Below, piece by piece: positions 47,601-57,305 of a DNA stretch of 64,000 nt. A model generated the notes under the pieces. It saw nothing but the letters and a program-made list of their open reading frames with translations, searched no databases and was not told where the DNA came from. The number at the start of each line of letters is the position of its first letter. The stretch's first letter is position 1. The translations under genes were made by a program, and so were the position numbers. The stretch is from positions 130,438,501-130,502,500 of the forward strand of contig CM032230.1 in NCBI GenBank assembly GCA_019009955.1, read 5' to 3'. The DNA is from Riptortus pedestris. Its lineage: Eukaryota > Arthropoda > Insecta > Hemiptera > Alydidae.

Positions 47601-47839
47601 TGTTGTGATTAATTTAAGGAGATCGTTTTATTGTTCCGAATGTTTCTGGTATGAAGGGATTCAAAAAACACCATCCAATTTTTTTTATTCACAACCGTTA
47701 TAATGCTTCTAATCAAAATTGTAAAGTTTAGGCATTAGCACTATTGATTGAATTCTCATATGAGAGTAAAGGAAAACTAACCTATGCACTTATTTTATTT
47801 TTTCAGCTTGGCATTCCTGCACCAAATTTCATATATTAG
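41633..47839 (+). CDS. Odorant-binding protein (classic six-cysteine), OBP-A
   Basis: Predicted secreted odorant carrier. Seven exons: 41633-41695, 42884-42950, 44015-44070, 45701-45736, 45945-46059, 46205-46275 and 47807-47839 (stop TAG 47837), joined in frame to 146 residues. Exon 1 is a signal peptide (MYAKQVACIVLLACVASHA). Cysteines fall at residues 35, 63, 67, 110, 120 and 129. C2-C3 is CFVEC (three between) and C5-C6 is CAFGVEILKC (eight between), the classic insect pattern. The conserved NPGGKC before C5 and LGIP.P.FI at the C-terminus match OBP-B. All introns are GT-AG. Introns carry a piggyBac-type MITE, a Merlin MITE, SINEs and family 2 remnants. The gene looks intact, and a poly(A) signal follows at 47985. 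Confidence 0.94.
41911..42327. mobile_element. piggyBac-type MITE in OBP-A intron 1
   Basis: Flanked by TTAA at 41907-41910 and 42328-42331. The ends are CACGTTGTGAGCGGGACTCC (left) and, in complement, CACGTTGAGTGCTAAGGTGC (right). Near the right end is the GC-rich palindrome GCCCGCCGGCGGGC (42296-42309), part of which recurs at 42257-42268. It is 417 bp with no transposase. Confidence 0.8.
43620..43820 (+). repeat. tRNA-derived SINE, diverged
   Basis: Forward copy: tRNA-like head aagtggattaaggcgttggtctt, B-box remnant tcggtttgataccgaagg, and body ttatttagtcaagaactcac, with the tail at the tagcctctgtagtcc end. It lies in OBP-A intron 2. Confidence 0.7.
44430..45210 (-). repeat. Family 2 diverged copies in OBP-A intron 3
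   Basis: The 3' end motif is near 44450 (gctgatttcccttaagac). Internal blocks follow (gaaatatctccg, gtcagatcgaaaaatg, ttattgcaaattaaat). A 5' hairpin end lies at about 45165-45200 (gaaatctgcttagtttacgcagtccctgcg). Confidence 0.6.
46384..46862 (-). mobile_element. Merlin-derived MITE in OBP-A intron 6
   Basis: Ends gagtcttttttactttacc and (complement) gggtcttttttactttacc, the same terminal sequence as the Merlin at 17817-19204. It is flanked by a perfect 8-bp target duplication TGGTAATG (46376-46383 and 46863-46870). At 479 bp it is an internal-deletion derivative. On the minus strand 46718-46488 reads MRIIFHKKRGPVFRC and YNDSWFSNSKL, homologous to the transposase N-terminal region (MRLYFHQDRLPVWRC, YRDTWLSHSRL). 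Confidence 0.9.
46965..47190 (+). repeat. tRNA-derived SINE
   Basis: Forward copy with head gttagccatgtgagctaaagcg, B box gagttcgattctcgac, body cccaccctggctagaaaag and an attaat-type tail. It lies in OBP-A intron 6. Confidence 0.82.
47390..47515 (-). repeat. Family 2 3' terminal fragment
   Basis: tttccccttaaggaagacc, gttgtacttatgaatcg and ccatcgattctacccaggag match the 3' end of family 2 in reverse. A short tgtgtgag microsatellite follows. Confidence 0.65.
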
Positions 47840-47984
47840 AAGAAAGAATCCAATATCAGAGGATTTTTAATAATTATAGATGTAAGAGTCACGACAAAGG
47901 CACCTTCATTATGGAAATATAATCAAAAATGTAAATTTTTTTTTTTCAATCTACTTCAATTATTGTAATATACTATTAAACACT

Positions 47985-47990
47985 AATAAA
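47985..47990 (+). promoter_or_regulatory. OBP-A poly(A) signal
   Basis: AATAAA about 145 bases after the stop codon, in an AT-rich 3' UTR. Confidence 0.6.
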
Positions 47991-48382
47991 CATTTTATTA
48001 TAGTGATTGATTGTTCATTTAATACCCAGCTACTAGGTTTTCTTAACATATCAAGACAACCATTTAGTTTTTTAGCATTCTTGGAAATAAGGTTTTAACA
48101 CATTTGATAAGTAACTAAATTTTTTTTAAGCTAAGTATTTACTTAGCTAACACCTTTTTTGTGGAACAAAATCTACAACCACAAGGTACATCAGTAGATA
48201 ATACAGGAAGGAAGAGACACACACAATCGATACACTTTTCGATATCTACATATTTTTATATAATTAAAAAAACATTTTCAACACGCATACTTGCATATGT
48301 GCGCACTTCTGTAGGAGACAACACATATGGAGCAGTATAAAAACTTGAAGAACTAATAGGTAATTTTTATCCAATATTCTCG

Positions 48383-48590
48383 GGGCTCAGGTTAGCCATG
48401 CGAGTTTAAGTGTTGACCTATATCTCACATGGTAAACCTAGAGTGGCGAGTTCGATTTCATTTAATAACACGTCCCTTAGGGGAAATCAGCTATTGAGGT
48501 TGTACTGATGTCGGGAATTTTGAAAGCTTTCATCAAGTGTCCATCATTCCAACATAGGAGATGACGAAAATGATCCGTTCAATATTATGT
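48383..48590. repeat. SINE head joined to family 2 3' end
   Basis: 48383-48462 is a forward SINE head and B box (gttagccatgcgag, gagtggcgagttcgattt). It breaks off into a reverse family 2 3' end at about 48470-48590 (cccttaggggaaatcagctattgagg). 48600-48800 carries further family 2-type internal sequence. Confidence 0.7.
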
Positions 48591-48917
48591 ATATGTGTAC
48601 ATGCATACATCCTTGTCTGATACCAGTTAATAAAAAGCTGTTATATCATGAACCCCATTATTTGAAGCTTAAATACCAAAGACTGCTTTCAAGAGACCTT
48701 TATTATGCGAGGTACATCCAAATTCGTGGCGTGATGACGTCATCAATTAAGATTTTTCCTTCTTTACTGGAAAATATTTATTAAATTTCGGGGGATTCGA
48801 AAATTCAAAATATCTCCGTTATTATAATTCGAGTTGAAAAATGTTATATAACCAATCTTGTTAAACTGTCGATACTCTACAATAGCAGTTCTAAACATTT
48901 TTTTGTACTTACTGGTT

Positions 48918-49037
48918 TTAGCAGATTTCCCTTAAGGGAAATCAGCTATTGAGGTCGTACTCATGACGCGATTTTCGAAAAATTTCTTCAAATGTCCATC
49001 GATCCTACCCAGGAGATGATGAAAATGAGGTCCGTTC

Positions 49038-49101
<64 letters not shown>

Positions 49102-49579
49102 TAAAGCTCTAGCTGTCGCAATTTTTTTTTGATCGTTACGAAACTCGATATTTAACCGTTTTATGTAAAAAGACAGATCAAGTTCGTTAATGGCTGAAAT
49201 CGGACCAGAGGGAGGTGGGGGTTTAGAGGGGGGATTTTCGAAAATTCGAAATATCTCCGTTATTATGCATCGGATAGAAAAATTGTATAGAACCAATCTT
49301 ATTGCAAATTAAATGTACTATAAATATTAATATATACAATTATTCTCTATCTTGAATATTAACCGAGATATTTGCATTTGTATTGTGTGTGTGGTTGGCA
49401 GGAGTCGGCTATGTTCGGGACCATCCGCCGAGAGCTAGTGCGGCCGTTTCCGTAACTATTCATCCCTCGTGAATAGGTTTAGAGATTCTTTTCTACTACT
49501 GTTGTTATTAGGCAGATTTCTCAACTGTAAAACTTCAAGTGGGAAATCTGCTTAGTTTACGCAGCAACTGCGTGACGGA
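48918..49579 (-). mobile_element. Family 2 element, well preserved
   Basis: The minus-strand 5' end is at 49579 (TCCGTCACGCAG hairpin, loop and arm partly changed) and the 3' end at 48918 (CTAA after the palindrome GATTTCCCTTAAGGGAAATC). Blocks run in the usual order, with (TA)n at 49044-49079 and (TG)n to about 49100. It is inverted relative to 50035-50673. Confidence 0.75.
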
Positions 49580-50034
49580 CCTTTTTGAAATAGAGAATAG
49601 ATGGTGATCGTCGCAAGCAAGTCCTCTCTAACGCTCTTCGAAAAAAAGGTTTTGTTTATGTCAACAGGCACTGAAGATGGAGCTGTTGCTCTGAAAGTGC
49701 ACTCTGTCAAAATAGACCTATTGTAGAGGAAAACAAGCCTAATGTGCACATCTAGACTAATAAATGGTGAGATGACAATTATTTCATGGCGGCACTTGAA
49801 AATCTGCTTAGTGTCCCTGCGTGACATACTTTTACTATGTAATATATTATTCTTATCCGTATAATTTCTTCATAAATGTAGCCCGTCTTGTTAGGAAGTA
49901 TCGTGCCCTCTGTTAGAACCCCGTTTCCCGTACAGATCCTTGAAACGACAAGTACTAAGTGTCAACACCCATATCTGACTATCGGCTGATCCTCCCCCAC
50001 TCCCCTCCTTACAATAAAAAAAAGTCCTTCAGGC
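49580..50034. other. Spacer between inverted family 2 copies
   Basis: Contains a dispersed retroelement-like motif at 49665-49745 (cactgaagatggagctg ... ctgaaagtgc) and another family 2 end remnant at about 49798-49830. No gene is seen. Confidence 0.5.
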
Positions 50035-50504
50035 GCTGCGTAAACTAAGCAGATTTCCCACGTGAAGTTTTACAATAGAGAAATCTGCCCAAAAACAAGT
50101 GTAGTAAGTAGTAAGGGATCACTAAACTTATACACGAGGGACGAATAGTTACGAAAACGGCCGCCAGAGCTCTCTTCCGAAAGTACCAAAACAGCTCACT
50201 CCTGCCGACGAATGCAGAATACAAATGCAAATATCTCGGTTAATATTCAAGATACAGAATAAACCATTATTTATAGTAAATTTAATTTGCAATAAGATTG
50301 ATTCTATACAATTTTTCGATCCGACGCATAATAACGGAGATATTCTGAATTTTCCGAAAATCCCTCCCTCTAAACCCCCCCTCCCACTGGTCCAATTTCA
50401 GCCATTAACGAACTTGATCTTCCTTTTTACATAAAACGATTAAATTCCGAGTTTGGTAACGATCAAACAAAAATTGCGACCGCTAGAGCGCTAACAGACA
50501 AATA

Positions 50505-50551
<47 letters not shown>

Positions 50552-50673
50552 TTGAACGGACCTCATTTTCGTCATCTCCTGGGTAGGATCGATGGACATT
50601 TGAAGAAATTTTTCGAAACTCACTTCATGAGTACGACCTGAATAGCTGATTTCCCTTAAGGGAAATCTGCTAA
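50035..50673 (+). mobile_element. Family 2 element, inverted partner
   Basis: Starts TCCTTCAGGCGCTGCGTAAA and ends GATTTCCCTTAAGGGAAATC, TG, CTAA (50670-50673), with (TA)n at about 50503-50546. It is the mirror of 48918-49579. Confidence 0.75.
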
Positions 50674-50993
50674 AAGGGGGTGAAAGTGCATTTTAGTCCC
50701 CCCCCCTTGATGGCGCTCGATGATGACGGCGGCCATCTTGTTTTTCTAACACCAAGGGTGGGGGTTTTGTTTTTCTTACTCTATCTTTTTTAACACTTTA
50801 AAATTTCCAAAATACGCCATCGGCGGTTAAAACCAGGGGGGAGGGGGTAATTTTAACTTAAATTTTGTTAACTCACCTAATTTGTTGGATCCTTAGACTG
50901 CGGAGACAAACAAGATGTCGGACAGTGACGTAACAAGATGGCGGCTAGGGGGGTGACTAAAATGCTCTTTAGCCAAAAAGGGAAATCTGCTAA
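50674..50993 (+). repeat. 320-bp unit between two family 2 terminators
   Basis: Inverted ends gtgcattttagtcccccc (about 50688-50705) and ggggggtgactaaaatgc (about 50947-50964) frame a GC-richer centre. The unit is followed by aagggaaatctgctaa, a second copy of the family 2 3' tip (CTAA about 50990-50993). There is no coding signal. Confidence 0.6.
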
Positions 50994-51357
50994 TATTTGT
51001 ACATGATTCTTTGCATTTTTTCGTAACACTTGTATGTAGTTTTGGTGTGGGTAATGAGTAGAATAATATGTGTAGTAAAGAGTAGTATTTAATAAGTGTA
51101 TCAACAATTTTCAATGTCTTGGGGGGAGTTTCACATGCGGCACTAACTGTCTTTTGTCATTCTTCTAACCTTGATGAACAGGTTATGCACGCAGTGTTGC
51201 CACTAGCCCGCACTCGCTCCCACACCACTATTAAATTTTAAAGCAGGGGGCCCCGACGACAGCTAGACACATGTTTATATAACTGTTACAGAGTAATTGA
51301 TACTTACTGGTTTTCAGTCTGAATATGTGGTGAGATAAGATCAATAGTGTTATATAA

Positions 51358-51402
51358 GCACAAATCTGCTTAGTTTACGCAGCCCTTGCGTAACGAACTT
51401 TT
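51358..51402 (-). repeat. Family 2 5' end remnant
   Basis: aaatctgcttagtttacgcagcccttgcgtaacgaac matches the family 2 5' end in reverse. Confidence 0.7.
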
Positions 51403-51621
51403 TCCCCCCTTGAAGCAAAGGTATTTTTCAATTGATTTTGAATTAATAGATAAAACACTTTAGATTTCCTTAGATTTCAAACACTTTCCTTTTAAGTGGG
51501 CAATATTTTGTAAACTCGTAGATAACTAAATGAGTGAAAGGAAGTAACTTTTAGAGAGGAAGGGGAGAGGGTGTGATGTAATGAATTCCTTCTAATTGCT
51601 TGATATGTTGAAATATAATTT

Positions 51622-51753
51622 TTAGCAGATTTCCCTTGAGGGAAATCAGCTATTGAGGTTGTACTCATGGCGGAATTTTCGACATTTTTCTTCAAATGTC
51701 CATCGATCCTACTTAGTAGATGACGAAAATGAGGTCCGTTCAGCGTTAACAGA

Positions 51754-51818
<65 letters not shown>

Positions 51819-51940
51819 TTGAAGGGACCTCATTTTCCTCATCTCCTGGGTAGGATCGATGGACATTTGAAGAAATTTTTCGAAACTCGCGTCATGAGTA
51901 CGACCTCAATAGCTGATTTCCCTTAGGGGAAATCTGCTAA
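51622..51940. repeat. 319-bp palindrome made of two family 2 3' ends
   Basis: Left arm 51622-51755 and right arm 51813-51940 are inverted copies of the last 130 or so bases of family 2. They meet at (TA)n (51757-51812). Both outer ends are CTAA type. Confidence 0.85.
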
Positions 51941-53114
51941 AACGAAACTTGGTGCACTGTTATTACACGTACTGAATTATAAAGAAAAAAAAGCATTAGC
52001 TCTTGCTCCGAATATTCATTAACAGACCTCCCTTAACCCAATTTTTATACAGATTTCCCTTAAGGGAAGACTGCTTCAGAAGTTTCAAATAGTTTCGTGA
52101 CGCTAGTTTCGCGTGACGTTAGTAGGTATTTTGCATAACTCAAAAACGGGTAGACTTAGAATATTGAAACTTTATATTTGGGATTGCTGGAATGTCAAGT
52201 TGTGCATCTCTTCCCTCTCAACAAAATCAACTAAGGGGTGTTTTAGAGAAGGTCAAAAATAAAAATTCAAATTTCTGCACGAATTGTCATAATCATTTGA
52301 TTTATCATACAAAGATATATGGCATTTTCCGAATCGATATGGAAATGTTGATATGTATTATGTATCAGGTTCAAATGAAATTCAACCAAATTTTTGTTTA
52401 TTAAATTCAATAAAAGTAGAAAGAAGTCGTGAGGTCCCCATATCGGATCTGTTTCTCCTGTAATAATACAAGCATTAAAAGAATTCGAATTCCTATTGAT
52501 TTCGAAGACGTTCTGCATCTCTTTTGCTATTCTTGACTGTTTTTGACGTCTTAGAATATATTTAGTCATTGTAAGACTTGTTAATATGTTATGCCAGAAT
52601 GAAATGGGCCTTTACTAGAAACTCGACTAGTGATCCTGGAAGAAGCTATCGTGTCTTTTCCTGGATACTAAATTTGGTAAACTTTATTTCCCAATGCTTA
52701 ATCTTATTTAGGTTATGAGAACTAGTTTCGTCTAGCCTAACATTTAACAACGGAATTAGCACTCTGTTGGAGTGTCTTACTAATATGGGTTTCCTGATTT
52801 CTGCACGCTTATCCACAAGCCTGGTATTTATCATTAAGAACATTATAAATGTAACATGCCTGTTATCTTTTTCTATTAATCTCTCTTGAAGAATCAAATT
52901 TGTTGCGTCTCTCATAAAGTAAAGAGTCTTCCTAAAATGCATGTTATTCATCTATCATGGTCTCATTTAAACAGTATGTTAATGTCTTCAGGTTAATCAA
53001 AATCAATTCGTCACACCTTCCCGATTTTAAGAGTTTTCGGACTTTCATAGGTAGAGGTGGTTTCTTAGTACGAATCTTAACGTTTGATTTGTTGTTTTGG
53101 GCAGTTCTTCTGTT
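51941..53114. other. No gene seen; one short family 2 tip
   Basis: A family 2 tip lies at about 52050-52075 (acagatttcccttaagggaag). The minus frames at 52267-52569 and 52646-52951 and the plus frame at 52957-53193 have no recognised domain. The last runs into a SINE. Confidence 0.5.
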
Positions 53115-53338
53115 TGTTTATTATTATTTACGTCCACTTTATGTCACTATGGCTAATCGGGACGGGTTATCTACAGGTTACCACTCGTTCTAGCCAGAGT
53201 GGGCCTATGGAGTTTATTTAATGAGTCTGTCACTAAATAAATTTCTTCTGCCCGGGGCGGGAATCGAACCCGCCACTCTAGGTTTACCACACGAGATTAA
53301 GACCAACGCCTTAACTCGCACAGCCAACCTGAGCTCTT
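53115..53338 (-). repeat. tRNA-derived SINE, full-length copy
   Basis: Same layout as 38650-38876: minus-strand head gagctcaggttggctgtgcg, B box ggcgggttcgattcccgc, and an ATA/AAT-rich tail. Found about 380 bases upstream of the SZRD1 start codon. Confidence 0.85.
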
Positions 53339-53715
53339 CGGCAGTTCTACCCCTATGCAATTAACTTAAATGTTAGAATATTATAATGCAGAAAAATGTT
53401 CAAATTAGGCTATCTGTGATGATATGACATCCAGTGAAATGAACTTTCACAATTTGCAAATTTTACGTACTTGAACAATATGCATAGTATACCCCGTGCG
53501 TGACGTACATAGTCATTTCTTGAAAACGGCATTGCTACAGATCTTTAAGGTATGCACAGACAATAGTTATTATTTATACTTCGCTGCTTGAGTTTTTGTA
53601 AATACCTCTTAGCAATGTTATTCTATACTCGTACATCGATGTATCATTTAATCGATAAAAGGTCAAGTTGAAGATTAGTGAGTTGTTTTTAATATTTGGT
53701 AATTTTAGCTTTAGG

Positions 53716-56700
53716 ATGGCAGATAAAGAAGAAGCAGATCTGTATGATAACTGGGAAGATTTAGAAGACTCGGGGGTATGTATTTTAGTTATTGGATAGC
53801 CTCTGTTAGTTTAGTTCTAGTTTGAAATGCTATTAAAGACATTTAGAGCTAATTTCATTTCTTCTTTTTTTTTTAATAGTGTTTTTTTTCTTCATTAGGC
53901 CATTATTAAATTCTAAGATCTGTTTAAATGATAGGAATCATGCTGTTATACCTTTGTTGATGTATTAGTTTTATTGTAGGTTAAATTTTGGTTTCAACAT
54001 CTGGGTATCCTAATGACACTGAAACATATATTCTATTGAATTTATAAATGCCTCTATATGTGTCCCAAAGGAGTATTTTTGAACTGTTTAAAATTACATA
54101 TTTCCTTACAATATTGATTTTTAAAATATAACCTACTTTTCTGTTACTTTCCCTTCCACCCCACTATGTTTACTTTTTTATAATAGTATTTTTAATAAAA
54201 AGGTATATACTGTACCTCGTATTAGTTACATTTTTTTACATTGCTGTCCTCTTAAAATGGAATTTTATTCATTGGAAAATGTCGAAATATTTCCATGTAA
54301 TGTGTTTATCGCAAAAATAAATTTCATATAAAGATGTGATTAAATTTTGGTATTGTTTTATCCAAACCTTGTTCATTTGTTTTTCTTATTTAGCTCAATA
54401 TAAATCTGTTAATTCTTGATATTCTAAATTGTATCTTTTTTTTTATTCTGAAAATCTTGTGTCCCTTAAACAAGCTTTAATGTTCACATTAATACAATAC
54501 CTAAGCATAATGTGAACCTACTACCTATGATTTATTGGTTGCTCTTATTTCTAGATTTGTTTTTCCCTTATAAATAAATTTAGACTCATCTTGAAATTTG
54601 AGACAAGGATGCAAATTATAATCATTTATAATATTTATTATTATATATGAAAAAAATAAATATTATTATTTATTAACTTTCCACTTTTTGCTTTTATGGC
54701 TAATTGGGACGGGTTATCTATAGGTTACCACCCTTTTCTAGCCAGGTTAGGACTAAGGATTTTATTTAGTGAGTTTGACACTAAATAAATTCCTATCTTC
54801 CCAGGCATGAATCGAACTCGCCACTCTAGGTTTGCCATGTGAGATTAAGGCTTAACGCTTTAACTCACATGGCCAACCTGAGCCCCAAAAAATAAATAGT
54901 GAATACTTCATGATAGTTAATCAAAACATAAAATTAATTATATAATTTTAATTCATTAATAATTATATTTAATAAACATTCCAATCTACAAATTCAACCT
55001 AAATAAGAATCTTTAGTTCTTTCACTCTCCTTTTATTATGACGATTTTTCCAAACTCACCAGTGCTTGTGAAGTTACAGACCTGATTAAATATCATTTAT
55101 AATTTCATTTATGTCGCTTTAGGCCACACTTTTTTTTATTATATAAACTGATGCTTTTCCTCACACCAAATAGTTTCATTCCACTGAACAAAAATATACT
55201 GGTATAATTTGGTGTTGGTGCACCATTTAACTCATTGGTTTGATATAAGGAGAATTTCTTTCTAGAAAGTGATTTTATGATATTCTGTACATAAATTATG
55301 TATCAAGTTATTTTCATGTTTAGTATGAATAAACGACTTATTTATTGTTTGTTTTACGGGATAGGGTTTCAGGAAAATCTTGTAGCATGTGCTCATAGAT
55401 GATGACGTCCACAGAATTTTAAAATTTCAAAAAAAAAAATTGTATAAAACAAAAAGAGATGAAATATATGATTTTTTTTTCAAATAGTCTATCCATAATA
55501 ACTCCATGCCTCAAACTTATTAAAGTTTTTAGTTAATCTTTACTGTGAATTTATACATATTATTTCTTCCCTGATATGTTCTCAGGACGTTTATGTCAAA
55601 TATTGAAGAATCACTTAAGAGAGCAATTTCTAGAATTGACCCAAGAATAATTTCTCTTAAATATTTATATTTGTTTATTTTAGGAACTTGACAGGCAGCT
55701 GGAGAAAATTAAGCTTTCCAAATCATCTATCCAAAACGGCTCATCAAGGTATTTGTTAAAATATTAATTTCATTTAGTCCATTTTTCAGTGATAAAGTTG
55801 GTAGCCCTTACAGGATGAATTAAAGCCAAAATGTATACAGGATTCCTGGTTGCAAGATAAATTTCTTTCAGGAACACTACAACTTGTAGTCTTAGCCATT
55901 GGGTTCTGTTGGATGCTATTCTTTTGAGACAAATATCGCTGGAGATTGAGTTCCATAACATCTTTGCCAATTACTTTCTTTGCCTCCTTATAATTCTTAA
56001 AATGTATTTGCCATGTAATTAGTTTTTTTAGGTTGTCTCCAGTAAGCTGCTCTTACTTTAGTTAGAACTTGACTACTTCTGAATTTGGTGTCAGGTGATA
56101 GGGAATAGTTGGATTAACCCTTAGGGTGTGCAGTACTTGGGCAGTGAGGGATAGTCTAGCCATGCATATTCCCGTCTGCTGAATACTTTTTACATTCTAG
56201 CACTAATCGTATAATTCCCTTTCCAATAGTTGTAATTGTGTTCCAGTAACTAGTTCCAGACATTTCACCAATAGACAAATTATGGTTTCTACCATCAGGA
56301 TCTTCATCATAATCTGAAGAAGAATCATCTTTATTTTCACTCACACCCGCAAAAATGTCTAACAAAATTTCTTCATCAGAAAAAAATTCTTCTTCCGAAC
56401 ATTTTGAAGCACTCGACTGTTCCCTAAAAAAAGTCCGTCACGCAGGGGCTGCGTAAATTAAGCAGATTTCCCTGGTAAAGTATAGTAATAGATAAATCTA
56501 CATACTGGTAACTCAACACCACCATGAATAAATACAAACGGAAATAAGAAATGTTTCATCCAATTTCAAAAACTGCCGACAGGGAGCCTTAGGTTAGAAA
56601 TATAAACAAACGGGTCTGCCCGCCTCACACCGGAAAGAAAAACAATTACTGAAATATATCAGAATATAATATATTAATTTTATTGAGAACTATTTACTAT

Positions 56701-57239
56701 ATCCAGTACTGTACTAGAGACCTTAATAATGAGTCAGAATACTTGTTATCTCAATCAATCAAATTTTAGTAGTCCAAAACCTTAAGACGGGGGGGGGGGG
56801 GGTCACAAGAACATATTTGCATGTATCTCGTATAATAATGGTCTCTTCAATACAATTTTTGGTATTTAAACTTTGAATAATGTAATTTATTATGTAGGAG
56901 AGTATTGTTTATGTAACATGAGTGGAAGTGGCGGTTTGCTGATGGCTGAAAACTAAAAAATGCAAATATCTCGGTTAATATTCAAGATATTGAATAAACG
57001 TATATATCAATATTTATAGTTAATTTAATTTGCAATAAGATTGATTCTATACAATTTTTCAATCCGACCTATGGTAACGGAGATATTTCGAATTTTCGAA
57101 AATCCTCCCCTCTAAACCCCCCCTCCCTCTGGCCCGATTTCAGCCGTTAACGAACTTGATCTTTCTTTTTACATAAAATGACTAAATATTGAGTTTGGTA
57201 ACAATTAAACAATAATTGCGACCGCTAGAGCGGTAACAG

Positions 57240-57305
<66 letters not shown>

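Noticed and set aside
52267..52951. Two minus-strand frames of about 100 residues
   Set aside because: AT-rich chance frames with no motif, not linked by plausible splice sites.
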